A stretch of DNA of 64,000 nt from Neobacillus bataviensis (GTDB lineage Bacteria > Bacillota > Bacilli > Bacillales_B > DSM-18226): the NCBI RefSeq assembly GCF_019969725.1, contig NZ_JAHXYW010000007.1:186001-250000 (forward strand), written 5' to 3'. The position numbers and the translations under genes are program-made. The notes under the pieces are model-generated. The model was not told the origin of the DNA, did no database searches, and saw nothing but the letters and a program-made list of their open reading frames with translations. Shown here piece after piece: positions 52,967 through 62,792 of this stretch. How positions within the stretch are numbered: position 1 is the first letter of the stretch; each line of letters starts with the position of its first letter.

Positions 52967-54121
52967 ATGTTAAAAGATTTTGTTACAAATACCGCATTTT
53001 TAGTAGCGGCCTTTTCTCTTATGGGACAAATTTTTAAAAACAGGCCCTTAACCTTAGTAGCCCCATTATCTACAAAGCTTTATTGGGGACTTTCCTTTGG
53101 CATTCTTGGCAACATATTAATGGTGTTCAGCATTCATATTAGCACGAATATTATCGCCGATTTAAGACACATTGCTATTGTTATTGCAGCTGTTTTCGGC
53201 GGCTTTATCCCCGCCTTACTTGCTTCCCTGCTAATTGCAATTGGAAGAATCGTATTTTTTGACTTTAATCAAGCCGCCCTGCTTCCCTCTTTTGGAGCAC
53301 TTTTAACAGGTATTGTTTGTGGCCTAATCTCCAAATTTAGATATCCTCCATCGGCAAAAGCAGTTGTCATGAACCTGTTCGGATTATTGATCATTTCATT
53401 TATTTTCTTTCTTAGAATTCATGACCTACAGGTCCTGAAGAATGTTATAGTAGTTCATTATACATTTTCTTTAATCGGCGGATTTATTGCATACCATTTT
53501 TTAGAGTTTATTGCAAAATCAAATCAGGCACAAAGAGAACTTGAGGTCAGCGTCATTAAACTCAAGCAATCTGAGCAAAAATTGCATAAGGCCAATGAGC
53601 TTTTGAATCGGTTATCCTTTATGGATGGTTTAACCGGAATTGCCAATCGCAGATATTTTGATCAAACACTGGAAACTGAGTGGGTCAAATCAATATCTAC
53701 AAACTCACCTATTTCTTTACTTATGTTCGATATAGATTATTTTAAAAAATACAATGATACATATGGTCATCTATCTGGAGACTTTTGTTTACAATCTATA
53801 GCCCAGGCCATTCAAGATTTGTTTCCATCTGATTTGAACTATACATTCTGTCGATATGGAGGTGAAGAGTTTGCCCTTATCCTCCCTGCTGCCGCCGAGA
53901 CGGAAGGCAGTAGAATTGCCCAGCTTATTCAGAATACTGTTCAGTCACTCAAGATTGCTCATACAAGTTCAGAGATTGCCAATATTGTCACAATAAGTAT
54001 CGGTATTGCCACAATGATTCCAAATTCTTTATCTAATGCCAATGAATTAATTCAAAAGGCGGACACTGCTCTTTATTTATCCAAAACTAAAGGAAGAAAT
54101 ACCGTTTCATATTTACGCTAG
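52967..54121 (+). CDS. Diguanylate cyclase with 5TMR-LYT sensor domain
   Basis: A 384-residue membrane protein. The N-terminal half (about 35-185) is a 5TMR-LYT-type sensor with five to six helices, the domain of LytS-like kinases. A short coiled linker leads to a GGDEF domain (about 220-384) with FMDGLTGIANRRYFD, the magnesium site DIDYFKKYND and the active-site GGEEF at 298-302. No RxxD inhibitory site is visible five residues before it, so product inhibition may be absent. It would make cyclic di-GMP in response to an extracellular or membrane cue. Confidence 0.88.
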   Translation: MLKDFVTNTAFLVAAFSLMGQIFKNRPLTLVAPLSTKLYWGLSFGILGNILMVFSIHISTNIIADLRHIAIVIAAVFGGFIPALLASLLIAIGRIVFFDFNQAALLPSFGALLTGIVCGLISKFRYPPSAKAVVMNLFGLLIISFIFFLRIHDLQVLKNVIVVHYTFSLIGGFIAYHFLEFIAKSNQAQRELEVSVIKLKQSEQKLHKANELLNRLSFMDGLTGIANRRYFDQTLETEWVKSISTNSPISLLMFDIDYFKKYNDTYGHLSGDFCLQSIAQAIQDLFPSDLNYTFCRYGGEEFALILPAAAETEGSRIAQLIQNTVQSLKIAHTSSEIANIVTISIGIATMIPNSLSNANELIQKADTALYLSKTKGRNTVSYLR

Positions 54122-54263
54122 GGGAATTGTGAAAACATTCCCCTTTTTTTTATAGGTTTTATTCTTTTGTTGTATTTTTTCGAAATATTATGCAAATTTT
54201 GTTGTATCCTGCCTAAAATACCTGTAAAATTTTCCTAAAGGCCTTTAATGGACGGTGAAGTAA

Positions 54264-55523
54264 ATGGAAATTACGAAACACTTTTTCTTAAATCTCACCA
54301 TTTTAATTATTCTTCTATTTTTTTGTGTCATTTTTTTTGAAAAAAGCAAAAGGACAAATATATCTAAACCTTTTATCATACTATTTTCAATTTTTGTTCT
54401 TTGGGTTTTTATTCAGTTTTCTTATAATCCTGTTTCCTTTGCCAGATATGATTTAAGAATCATACCTTTGGTAATCGGAGGACTTTATGTTGGAATAGGT
54501 CCTATTCTGGTAGCGGCCACAATTATTTTAAGGTTTTTCTATGGGATTAATTTAGGTTTTTATCAAACATTACTACTTTATATCCCGCTTAGTATTGTTT
54601 TATGGAGGATTTATCCGCGGTTTTCAAGGCAAGTTTCTGGTCGCCGCATTTTGATATCAGTCGTTATGGGTATCATTCTTGGAGCGTTTACGGTTATTGG
54701 AATGGAATTTGAAAACCCTCATGCTAACCTGTTCGATGCTTTGTTTGCTTACTTAGTGATTCCTCCTCTTGGAATTGGAATAATATCCTATTCAATTGAA
54801 TTTGTAAGAAGAAATAGTGAAATGAGGCAGCAGCTCATAAAAGCGGAAAAATTAAAAGCAGTTGAGCAAATGGGAGCAGCAATATCCCATGAAATTCGAA
54901 ATCCGCTTACAGCAGCAAGCGGTTTTGTCCAATTGCTGCAGGATGACTATCTTTCCAGGCAAAAAAGAAAGGAATATCTCTCCATCGTAAAGGAAGAATT
55001 AATATCAGCAGAAAGGGTTATTCAGGATTATTTAACGTTTGCAAAGCCTTCATTAGAAACGTTTGAGGAACTTAATGTGAAAAGTGAACTAAGACAGATC
55101 ATTAATATTCTTCAACCATTAGCTAATCAAAATTCGGTAGAAATTTTGACTGATTTTTCCGTTATAGGTTTCATCAAAGGTGATCAACAAAAATTTCGCC
55201 AATGCTTTGTGAATGTGTTGAAAAACGGAATAGAAGCAATGCCAAATGGGGGCTATTTATCTATTACTACTGAGTATACCCAAAGTAATGTAACCATTCG
55301 AGTGAAAGACACCGGAATTGGCATGACTGGTGAACAGCTTGAACGGTTAGGAGAACCGTTTTATTCGACAAAAGGGAAAAACGGCACAGGCCTAGGAATG
55401 ATGGTTGTCTATAGCATTGTTCGGGCAATGGACGGGAACATTTGGGTCGAAAGTGAACTAGGTGTGGGAACAACCTTTCATTTTGAGTTTCCAACTATAT
55501 CTACCTTAATGAAAAATGAATAA
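54264..55523 (+). CDS. 5TMR-LYT sensor histidine kinase, KinB-like
   Basis: A 419-residue membrane kinase. Six N-terminal helices (about 1-180) form a 5TMR-LYT-like sensor, similar in layout to the neighbouring diguanylate cyclase. The HisKA domain has phospho-acceptor His209 in AISHEIRNPLTAASG. The ATPase domain has the N-box FVNVLKNGIEAMP, DTGIGM and GTGLGM. The layout matches sporulation kinase KinB. No response regulator is adjacent, consistent with a phosphorelay orphan kinase. Only a weak GGTGAAG ribosome binding site precedes the ATG. Confidence 0.85.
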   Translation: MEITKHFFLNLTILIILLFFCVIFFEKSKRTNISKPFIILFSIFVLWVFIQFSYNPVSFARYDLRIIPLVIGGLYVGIGPILVAATIILRFFYGINLGFYQTLLLYIPLSIVLWRIYPRFSRQVSGRRILISVVMGIILGAFTVIGMEFENPHANLFDALFAYLVIPPLGIGIISYSIEFVRRNSEMRQQLIKAEKLKAVEQMGAAISHEIRNPLTAASGFVQLLQDDYLSRQKRKEYLSIVKEELISAERVIQDYLTFAKPSLETFEELNVKSELRQIINILQPLANQNSVEILTDFSVIGFIKGDQQKFRQCFVNVLKNGIEAMPNGGYLSITTEYTQSNVTIRVKDTGIGMTGEQLERLGEPFYSTKGKNGTGLGMMVVYSIVRAMDGNIWVESELGVGTTFHFEFPTISTLMKNE

Positions 55524-55528
55524 ATTGT

Positions 55529-55559
55529 AAAACGACGGGCTAATAAACCCGTCGTTTTT
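55529..55559. terminator. Terminator of the KinB-like kinase gene
   Basis: AAAACGACGGG (55529-55539) pairs with CCCGTCGTTTT (55548-55558), a perfect 11-bp stem between convergent genes. Confidence 0.92.
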
Positions 55560-55563
55560 GTGA

Positions 55564-56586
55564 TTACTTCCCGATAAACATTTGTGACCAATGTTTACCT
55601 GTTCCTTCAAAGCCTACTCCAATGTGAGTAAATTTGGAGCTTAAAATGTTGGCACGATGCCCTGGACTGTTCATCCAGGCAGTAACTACTTCCTGCGGAG
55701 TGCGCTGTCCTTGGGCAATATTTTCACCCGCTGCTCTGTAAGTTACTCCAAAATCTCTCATCATGTCGAATGGTGAACCATAAGTTGGGCTGGTATGTGA
55801 AAAATAATTGTTTTGCTGCATATCTACAGCTTTCTTTTGAGCAACTCCACTTAGCTGGGTATCAGCTTTTAACGCTGGAAGACCATTTTTACTTCTTTGT
55901 GCATTCGTTAAATTAATAACCTGCTGCGCAAATTGGCTGACTGCCCCAGTAGCGGGAGCTTGAGCTTGTGCAGGCTGCTTTGGTGCTGGTGCGGCTGGTG
56001 CCGGTGCAGCTGGCTTAGGAGCTGGTTGTGCCGGCTGCGTTTGTTTTGGGACCGGTGAAGTTACCTTTGGTGTTGGTGTTGTAACCCTCGGCGCTTGTTG
56101 TCCCGCAGGTGCTCCCGCGTTTGGAGTTTGCTGCTGTAAATACGGCTGAAGCTGCTGCTGTACATATGGCTGTATTTGCTGCATCATTCCCGACAAATTG
56201 GCTTGACTTGGATCTAGACGAACAAATTGGTATTTGGCATCCCTGATTAATACCGCTTGTGTATGCGGATATTGATTGCTGTCTAAGTTTGTTTGATAAG
56301 CCGAAATCATATCGTCATTATTTCGTCTGATTTTACGATTATCATTAAACAGATTTAAATCAAGATCCCTGTCATTGTTATTCCTATTTGTGTAATCCTC
56401 GGTAAGCGGCCCGTTATGGTCGATGCCATCATCCCTGCCATTACGGACATCCATAATACGGTTATCCCTATCAGTGATATTCATCCCAGTTCGATCATTT
56501 AAATCATTTTTATTGTTGTTATTACAAGCAGCAAGTCCCAAAGTTAGGACCCCTGTTAAAAGTAACCCCACTGGTTTTTTTATCAA
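55564..56586 (-). CDS. CAP/SCP-domain lipoprotein (YkwD-like)
   Basis: A 340-residue lipoprotein with lipobox LGLAAC. The N-terminal third is Asn/Asp/Arg-rich, the middle a Gln- then Pro/Ala-rich linker (about 140-215), and the C-terminal 120 residues a CAP domain: VINLTNAQRSKNGLPAL, DMQQNNYFSHTSP, GENIAQGQRT and WMNSPGHRANILSSKFTHIGVG. CAP domains of this type occur in Bacillus spore and surface proteins of unclear activity. I choose the TTG at 56586, eight bases after AAGGAGG, over the frame's earlier TTG, which lies upstream of that site. Confidence 0.88.
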   Translation of the reverse strand: MIKKPVGLLLTGVLTLGLAACNNNNKNDLNDRTGMNITDRDNRIMDVRNGRDDGIDHNGPLTEDYTNRNNNDRDLDLNLFNDNRKIRRNNDDMISAYQTNLDSNQYPHTQAVLIRDAKYQFVRLDPSQANLSGMMQQIQPYVQQQLQPYLQQQTPNAGAPAGQQAPRVTTPTPKVTSPVPKQTQPAQPAPKPAAPAPAAPAPKQPAQAQAPATGAVSQFAQQVINLTNAQRSKNGLPALKADTQLSGVAQKKAVDMQQNNYFSHTSPTYGSPFDMMRDFGVTYRAAGENIAQGQRTPQEVVTAWMNSPGHRANILSSKFTHIGVGFEGTGKHWSQMFIGK

Positions 56587-56690
56587 TTGAAATACCTCCT
56601 TCTGCAAAAAGAATCTCTTGCCTTCTTATTTTTAATTTTTTTGGAGAAAGTATTAATGGTAATAAACGTCTTAATCGCCAAGGAAAATAA

Positions 56691-56720
56691 AAAAAACAGA
56701 TGCAAAAAATGCAGCTGTTT
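56691..56720 (-). terminator. Terminator of the nagA-nagB-nagR operon
   Basis: AAACAGATGCA pairs with TGCAGCTGTTT, with one mismatch, followed by a poly-U exit on the minus strand. It overlaps the nagR stop codon. Confidence 0.75.
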
Positions 56721-57441
56721 AGCGTTTCATTTGAATTTTAAATTTATATCGGTCTGCTCTATAAACAGATTTCACAAATTCAACAGGAGTGCCATTTTGC
56801 AGGTAAGTATTTCGTTGAATCAGCATCACCGGTGCGCCCTTGGCAATTTTTAAATGATTGGCTTCGGTTTGACTTGCAATGGATGATTCAATAACCTGGG
56901 AGGCACTATCGATTCTCAAGTTTAATTGTCCTTCAATGTAAGCGTACAAGGATTGATTGACAATTTCCTCAGTAAGTCCTTTTACAAGGTTTGCTGAAAT
57001 ATAATTGGTTTCTAATGCCATGGGAACCCCATCAGCTAAACGAATTCGCTTTATTTCATATACCGGCCCATATTCTTGTATCATTAATTGCCCAGCAATT
57101 TGACTTGTTGCAGGAATGATCTCGAAATGGATTAATTGACTCCCTGGAGAAAGTCCTCTTGATATCATGTCTTCAGTGAAGCTCGTCAATCCTTGTAAGG
57201 GCTGTTCAATTTTTCGTTCGGCTACAAATGTTCCCTTCCCCTGCAAACGATTTAAATACCCCTCATTTACTAGTTGAGTAAAGGCCTGTCTGACTGTCAT
57301 CCGGCTTATTTGGTACTTTTCAGCATATTCTCTTTCGGGAGGCAATGCATCTCCTGGCATTAATTCACCATTTTCAATTAATTCCTTTATATGTTCTTCC
57401 AATTGATAATAAAGTGGAATGGGGGAGTTTTTATTAATCAT
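56719..57441 (-). CDS. nagR: GntR/HutC-family repressor NagR (YvoA)
   Basis: A 240-residue repressor. The N-terminal winged helix-turn-helix (about 8-72) has PIPLYYQLEEHIKELIENGEL, LPPEREYAEKYQISRMTVRQAF and the wing LQGKGTFV. The UTRA effector domain follows (about 95-235). NagR/YvoA represses N-acetylglucosamine genes and is released by glucosamine 6-phosphate or N-acetylglucosamine 6-phosphate. It is last in the nagA-nagB-nagR operon, and its boxes are seen upstream of nagA and the PTS gene. Confidence 0.93.
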   Translation of the reverse strand: MINKNSPIPLYYQLEEHIKELIENGELMPGDALPPEREYAEKYQISRMTVRQAFTQLVNEGYLNRLQGKGTFVAERKIEQPLQGLTSFTEDMISRGLSPGSQLIHFEIIPATSQIAGQLMIQEYGPVYEIKRIRLADGVPMALETNYISANLVKGLTEEIVNQSLYAYIEGQLNLRIDSASQVIESSIASQTEANHLKIAKGAPVMLIQRNTYLQNGTPVEFVKSVYRADRYKFKIQMKR

Positions 57442-57502
57442 CTCCTACATACACCTTTCTAATTAAACTAGGTCAGCCGCAGATCGCACTTTATTTTATA
57501 AC

Positions 57503-58240
57503 TTAACAATGAATCTTTAAACCCGCTACCGCCGCTTTATCTGCAATAATTGTAACACATGGATGATTTTTCAATACAGATGCTGGGAAACTTTCATTAA
57601 TATCACCATTCAAAAGCTTGAATAAAGCTTCTTTTTTGTTTTCTCCAGAAACCAAAAGAAGAATTTCTTTACTTTTTAAAATGGAGGATATTCCCATGGT
57701 AATCGCTCTTGTCGGAACTTCTTCGACTCGATTAAAAAATCTGGCGTTTGCATTTATGGTTGATTGAGCTAATTTGACAATATGGGTAATCGAGTTAAAT
57801 GAGGTTCCAGGCTCATTAAATCCTATGTGTCCGTTACTGCCAATTCCAAGAATTTGCAGATCAATGCCACCATGTTTGCTAATTAAATCCTCATACCGAA
57901 GGCATTCGGCTTCCATATCCTTTATGTCGCCTTTGGGGATATTTGTTTTATTCAAATTTATATCAATATGATTAAACAACTGCTCATTCATGTAATACCG
58001 GTAGCTATTTTTGTTTTCACCCGGGAGGCCAATGTATTCATCTAAATTAAAAGTCGTTACATTTTGATATGAAGTTCCATTCTTTTTGTGGTCTTCAATT
58101 AAGTTTTTATAAGTCCCAATTGGTGTCCCGCCAGTGGCAAGTCCCAGCTTAATCTGTGGATTTTGACAAACCTTTTGGATAATATATTCAGCGGCTTTTT
58201 GACTCATTTCAGCGTAGTCTTTCACTTCAATGACTTTCAT
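57503..58240 (-). CDS. nagB: Glucosamine-6-phosphate deaminase
   Basis: A 245-residue enzyme converting glucosamine 6-phosphate to fructose 6-phosphate and ammonia. Family signatures are visible: LGLATGGTPIGTYKNLIE, FNLDEYIGLPGENKNSYRYYM and GIGSNGHIGFNEPG with the catalytic residues. The ATG at 58240, after AAGGAGAG, is preferred over 58267. It overlaps the end of nagA by 14 bp, indicating coupled translation. Confidence 0.95.
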   Translation of the reverse strand: MKVIEVKDYAEMSQKAAEYIIQKVCQNPQIKLGLATGGTPIGTYKNLIEDHKKNGTSYQNVTTFNLDEYIGLPGENKNSYRYYMNEQLFNHIDINLNKTNIPKGDIKDMEAECLRYEDLISKHGGIDLQILGIGSNGHIGFNEPGTSFNSITHIVKLAQSTINANARFFNRVEEVPTRAITMGISSILKSKEILLLVSGENKKEALFKLLNGDINESFPASVLKNHPCVTIIADKAAVAGLKIHC

Positions 58241-59435
58241 TAGATAAACTCTCCTTTTTATAGGCAAGTGTGCCGCGGCAGAACGTCATAACCACTTCCA
58301 TTTTGTCATCTAGGATGACAATGTCAGCATCCTTACCTGCGGCGATACTTCCTTTCCGATCAAATATATTTAATTGCTTTGCTGGATTTACGGAAGCCAT
58401 TTCGATGGCTTCTTCAAGCGAGCACTCCGTATAGGTTAAAATATTTTTAACTGCATGCCCTAATTTTAAAATGCTGCCAGCAAGAGTTCCGTCTGCAAGA
58501 ACGGCTTTTCCATCCTTTACCGTTACCTCTTGTCCGCCAAGATCATACATCCCGTTTTTCAAGCATTTTGCCCTCATAGAATCCGTTATTAATATTAAGC
58601 CTTCACTTTGTTTTTCTTTATACGCAAGTTTCACCATTTCCGGGCGGACATGTACACCGTCAACGATTATTTCTGCTTTTAGTTCATCACGTAAAAAGGC
58701 AGCACCTACAACGCCTGGTTCACGGTGATGAAGCCCCCTCATTTGATTGAAGAGGTGTGTGACGTGATTCATACCTGCCTCGATTGCTTCGCCAACCTGT
58801 TCATAGGTAGCGTCGGAATGACCAATGGATGCAACAATTTCGTTATCTTTTAAATAGCGGACCATTTCAAGTCCGCCTGGCTGCTCAGGCGCTAACGTAA
58901 CTAGTTTAATCGTATTATTGGAAAGGTTTTGCCATTCTTTGAATAACGCTAGATTTGGGTCAACAATATGCTGAATTGGCTGTGCCCCTGCTCTTTTAGC
59001 ATTTACAAAAGGGCCTTCAAGATGAATTCCTAGCACTTCAGCCATCCCTTGAGATTTCTGCTCATTGATGTATCGGCCTGCATTAATTAAAGCATTTTCA
59101 ATTTGTTTTCCCTCTTGTGTCATGGTTGTTGCTAAAAAGCTAGTAGTTCCTTCTTTTGGCAAGGCTGCAACCATTATGTCAAGTGCTTCCTTAGTGGCAT
59201 CCATTGTGTCGGCACCTGCCACTCCATGGATATGAACATCGATAAAGCCTGGAACTGCACTAAAATCGGCAGGTATTTCAATTACATTATAGTTTTCTTC
59301 TTTAATTAGTTCTTCTATTGATCCTAGCTCAAAAATTTTTTTGTCTTTTATTTTTATATAGCCATTTACTATTATGCGGTCTTCTGAATAAACCCGGACA
59401 CCCTTCAGTAAAATATGATTAACTTTATGAATCAT
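58227..59435 (-). CDS. nagA: N-acetylglucosamine-6-phosphate deacetylase
   Basis: A 402-residue amidohydrolase removing acetate from N-acetylglucosamine 6-phosphate. The metal-binding GFIDVHIHGVAG, LGIHLEGPFVN, ASIGHSDATYEQ and catalytic LITDSMRAKC regions are all present. The ATG at 59435 follows AGGAAG. It is first in nagA-nagB-nagR with a NagR box over the -35 region of its promoter. Confidence 0.95.
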   Translation of the reverse strand: MIHKVNHILLKGVRVYSEDRIIVNGYIKIKDKKIFELGSIEELIKEENYNVIEIPADFSAVPGFIDVHIHGVAGADTMDATKEALDIMVAALPKEGTTSFLATTMTQEGKQIENALINAGRYINEQKSQGMAEVLGIHLEGPFVNAKRAGAQPIQHIVDPNLALFKEWQNLSNNTIKLVTLAPEQPGGLEMVRYLKDNEIVASIGHSDATYEQVGEAIEAGMNHVTHLFNQMRGLHHREPGVVGAAFLRDELKAEIIVDGVHVRPEMVKLAYKEKQSEGLILITDSMRAKCLKNGMYDLGGQEVTVKDGKAVLADGTLAGSILKLGHAVKNILTYTECSLEEAIEMASVNPAKQLNIFDRKGSIAAGKDADIVILDDKMEVVMTFCRGTLAYKKESLSNESH

Positions 59436-59465
59436 CTTCAAGACTTCCTTTCAGATTATATCTAA

Positions 59466-59502
59466 ATCTTAGCATCGCCATTATCTAGTTGTCTATACCA
59501 AT
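59466..59502 (-). promoter_or_regulatory. nagA promoter with NagR box
   Basis: On the minus strand the 16-bp NagR (dre) box ATTGGTATAGACAACT occupies 59487-59502 without deviation from the B. subtilis motif as I recall it. The TAGACA inside it (59490-59495) serves as -35, with TAAGAT (59466-59471) 18 bp away as -10. Confidence 0.85.
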
Positions 59503-59603
59503 TTTAGGTTTACGATTTCATTTCAGAAATAATCCTTTGATAAATCCCCAAAATTAAACGATTTTACTTAATCCTATAAATTAGGAATTCAAAAAAAGTA
59601 AAA

Positions 59604-59665
59604 ATTGGTATAGACATCTATAATTATCAAGTGGTATAGTGAACTCGTGGAAAAAAACGCTTACA
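59604..59665 (+). promoter_or_regulatory. PTS gene promoter with NagR boxes and cre-like site
   Basis: NagR box ATTGGTATAGACATCT (59604-59619) contains the -35 TAGACA (59611-59616); TATAGT (59635-59640) lies 18 bp on as -10. A second, degenerate box AGTGGTATAGTGAACT (59630-59645, 13 of 16) covers the -10. A cre-like AAAAAACGCTTACA (59652-59665) follows, placed to block transcription under catabolite repression. Confidence 0.8.
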
Positions 59666-59697
59666 CAAGAATTAACAAATAAAAGGAGTGAATAACT

Positions 59698-61587
59698 ATG
59701 TTAGGCTTTTTACAACGAATTGGTAAAGCATTAATGCTTCCGATTGCTGTTTTACCTGCTGCTGGGCTGCTTCTCCGTTTTGGACAGCCAGATTTATTAA
59801 ATATTCCATTTATCGCTAACGCCGGAAATGCAATCTTTGCTAACTTGGCCTTAATTTTCGCAATTGGGGTGGCCATAGGTTTTTCAAAAGATAACAATGG
59901 TGCCGCTGCCTTATCTGGTGCAATCGGCTATTTGGTTTTAACAGAAGGAACGAAAGCGATCGATAAAAATATTAATATGGGAGTTCTTGGTGGGATTTTA
60001 GCCGGAATTATTGCGGGATTATTATACAATCGTTACCGTGATATTAAACTTCCGGAGTGGTTAGGCTTCTTCAGCGGCCGCCGGTTTGTTCCAATTATTA
60101 CCTCTGTCGCAATGGTTATTTTAGCTGGACTTTGTGGTTTTATTTGGCCGCCTATCCAGGATGCCATCAATGGACTTGGCAACTGGATTATCGGTTTAGG
60201 CGCAATCGGTTCAGGTATTTTCGGATTTTTAAACCGACTGCTGATTCCTTTAGGCTTGCACCATGTATTAAACAGCTTGTTTTGGTTCCAATTTGGTGAA
60301 TATGCCGGTAAAACCGGAGACATTGCTCGATTCTTTGCGGGTGATCCAAATGCTGGCGGCTATATGACTGGCTTCTTCCCGGTTATGATGTTTGGACTTC
60401 CTGCAGCTGGACTTGCCATGGTAGCTGCAGCCAAACCAGAAAAAAGAAAAGCTACTTTAGGGATGTTTATTGGGGTGGCATTGACCTCATTCCTAACAGG
60501 GATTACAGAACCTATTGAATTTTCATTCATGTTTATTGCCCCATTATTATATGGAGTGCATGCTGTTTTAACAGGATTATCTTTCGTCATCACTTCGATG
60601 CTCGGAATCCGAGATGGATTTACCTTTTCAGCAGGTGCCATTGATTATGCGTTAAACTTTAATATTGCTGAAAAACCATTATTACTATTAGTAGTAGGTC
60701 TCGTTTACGCTGTTATCTATTTTGTTATTTTCTATAGTTTAATTAAAGCCTTTAATATTAAAACTCCTGGACGGGAAGATGATGTGGAAAGCTTGGAAAG
60801 CGTAACTCCTGAAACGGCTGTTGGTGCCAACAAATATGAAACAATGGCTTATCATTTTATTAATGACATTGGCGGCAGAGAGAATATTACGGCGATTGAT
60901 AATTGTACAACACGACTTCGCTTAAATATTAAAGATATGGATCGAGTAAAGGATTCTGCTTTAAAAACTCACGGCGCGAAAGGTATTATGAAATTAAATA
61001 AAACCAATTTACAGATCGTTGTTGGTACGGAAGTAGAATTCGTTGCGGATGCAATGAAAAGAATTAATACAACTGGTGTGAATCCGGTTTTGGCTTATGA
61101 AACAGCCGAGCCGGTTGAATCAGATGGTCTTTCACCACTTTCTGATAAAGATTTTGTTATGCCAATCGAAGGAGAAATTATCCCGATTACTGAAGTGCCA
61201 GACCAAGTTTTCTCACAAAAAATGATGGGAGACGGTTTTGGAATTGTTCCATCAAAAGGTACGGTGGTTTCACCAGTTGACGGTGAAATTATGAATGTTT
61301 TCCCTACGAAGCATGCAATTGGAATTAAATCTAATCAAGGCTATGAAATCCTTATTCATATTGGCTTGGATACCGTTAATTTAAAAGGTGAAGGCTTTAC
61401 TATACTTGTTGAAGAAGGACAAAAAGTTACTAAAGGTCAGGAAATCCTGAAATTTGATTTAGAGTTCCTTAAGAAATCAGTACCATCAGTTGTGACTCCA
61501 GTTATCTTTACAAACTTAACAAAATTAAATGTAAAGAAACAGGGACACTCAGACCAAGGCCAAGACGGAATCCTCTCAATTGAATAG
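59698..61587 (+). CDS. nagP: N-acetylglucosamine-specific PTS enzyme IICBA
   Basis: A 629-residue PTS permease that imports and phosphorylates N-acetylglucosamine. EIIC occupies about 1-365 (membrane; GITEPIEFSFMFIAP loop). EIIB follows (about 380-455) with phospho-Cys403 in DNCTTRLRL. EIIA (about 475-615) has the phospho-accepting His554 in ILIHIGLDTV and the partner His539. All three domains are in one chain, so only HPr is needed. It is divergent from nagA, with NagR boxes over its promoter. Confidence 0.94.
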   Translation: MLGFLQRIGKALMLPIAVLPAAGLLLRFGQPDLLNIPFIANAGNAIFANLALIFAIGVAIGFSKDNNGAAALSGAIGYLVLTEGTKAIDKNINMGVLGGILAGIIAGLLYNRYRDIKLPEWLGFFSGRRFVPIITSVAMVILAGLCGFIWPPIQDAINGLGNWIIGLGAIGSGIFGFLNRLLIPLGLHHVLNSLFWFQFGEYAGKTGDIARFFAGDPNAGGYMTGFFPVMMFGLPAAGLAMVAAAKPEKRKATLGMFIGVALTSFLTGITEPIEFSFMFIAPLLYGVHAVLTGLSFVITSMLGIRDGFTFSAGAIDYALNFNIAEKPLLLLVVGLVYAVIYFVIFYSLIKAFNIKTPGREDDVESLESVTPETAVGANKYETMAYHFINDIGGRENITAIDNCTTRLRLNIKDMDRVKDSALKTHGAKGIMKLNKTNLQIVVGTEVEFVADAMKRINTTGVNPVLAYETAEPVESDGLSPLSDKDFVMPIEGEIIPITEVPDQVFSQKMMGDGFGIVPSKGTVVSPVDGEIMNVFPTKHAIGIKSNQGYEILIHIGLDTVNLKGEGFTILVEEGQKVTKGQEILKFDLEFLKKSVPSVVTPVIFTNLTKLNVKKQGHSDQGQDGILSIE

Positions 61588-61591
61588 CAGC

Positions 61592-61624
61592 AAAAATCGA
61601 CAGGTACCTACCTGTCGATTTTTT
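61592..61624. terminator. Terminator of the PTS gene
   Basis: AAAAATCGACAGG (61592-61604) pairs with CCTGTCGATTTTT (61611-61623), between convergent genes. Confidence 0.92.
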
Positions 61625-61625
61625 G

Positions 61626-62792
61626 TTACGCATATTGTTTTGATTCTTCTTTTTGAAAGAAGCTTTTCATAGCATGAAATACATCTGCTTTTTGTTTTAG
61701 AATATAGTAGCGGAAACGTTCATCTTTGATATTTTTGTAAGCGGACATTAATGTCGAATGGCGATTATATTGATTTACTTCCCCGTATCCAAACATGTTG
61801 GATACCTTCATTAATTCTTCAACCAACTTCACACAACGGGCGTTATCCGATGTGAGATTATCACCGTCTGAAAAGTGGAATGGGTAAATGTTGAATTTTC
61901 GTGGATTATATTTAGCGTCAATGATCTCCAGGGCTTTGCGGTATGCGGATGAACAAATCGTTCCACCGCTTTCTCCTTTCGAGAAGAAGTCTTCTTCAGA
62001 AACTACTTTTGCCTCGGTATGATGAGCAATAAACTCTATCTCTACCGTTTCATATTTTGTACGTAAAAATCTTGTCATCCAGAAGAAAAAGCTGCGCGCC
62101 ATGTATTTCTCCCAAATCCCCATAGATCCACTCGTATCCATCATCGCGATAACAACAGCCTTAGAATCTGGTTTAACTACTTCATTCCAGGTTTTAAATT
62201 TCAAATCATCCTTGTAAATCGGGTGGAATGCCGGCTTCCCACTCATGGCATTCCGCTTAAAAGCAGACATCATTGTCCGTTTCTTATCAATGTTTCCCAT
62301 AAGTCCTGTTTTGCGGATATCATTGAATTCGATGTTTTCAACAAGATGTTCCTGTTCTTCTTTCTTTTTCAGATTCGGAAGCTCTAATTGTTTAAATAAA
62401 GCCTCCTCAAGCTCCATTAAAGACACTTCGGCTTCAAAATAATCCTCGCCTGCCTGATCTCCTGCTCCCTGCCCTTTGCCTGGAGCCTTTTGCCCGCTGG
62501 AACCGTCACGTGCTACTACATCACCGACTTGACTGTCACCGTCACCTTGGCCCACGTGTTTGTTTTTGTCATAATTATAACGAATTTTATATTCGTCTAA
62601 TGAACGAATTGGAATTTTTACCACATCTCGGCCATTAGACATAATTATGCTCTCTTCTGTAATTAAGTCTGGAAGATTGTTGCGAATTGCCTCCTGGACT
62701 TTTTCCTGATGCCGCTGCTGGTCATCGTGGCCTTTACGGTGGAGGGACCAATCTTCTCTTGAAATGACAAATTGATGGTTATTATCTGACAA
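61626..62792 (-). CDS. yhbH: YhbH, sporulation-related DUF444 protein
   Basis: A 388-residue protein of the YhbH/YeaH family. The N-terminal part is basic and the middle has a Gly/Gln-rich linker (about 85-110). The C-terminal half is a von Willebrand A-like domain with a MIDAS-type DTSGSMG motif. In Bacillus it is expressed in sporulation and encoded with the kinase PrkA; the enterobacterial counterpart forms a complex-like set with YeaG (PrkA) and YcgB (SpoVR). PrkA is 238 bp upstream here and SpoVR about 54 kb away. Confidence 0.93.
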   Translation of the reverse strand: MSDNNHQFVISREDWSLHRKGHDDQQRHQEKVQEAIRNNLPDLITEESIIMSNGRDVVKIPIRSLDEYKIRYNYDKNKHVGQGDGDSQVGDVVARDGSSGQKAPGKGQGAGDQAGEDYFEAEVSLMELEEALFKQLELPNLKKKEEQEHLVENIEFNDIRKTGLMGNIDKKRTMMSAFKRNAMSGKPAFHPIYKDDLKFKTWNEVVKPDSKAVVIAMMDTSGSMGIWEKYMARSFFFWMTRFLRTKYETVEIEFIAHHTEAKVVSEEDFFSKGESGGTICSSAYRKALEIIDAKYNPRKFNIYPFHFSDGDNLTSDNARCVKLVEELMKVSNMFGYGEVNQYNRHSTLMSAYKNIKDERFRYYILKQKADVFHAMKSFFQKEESKQYA

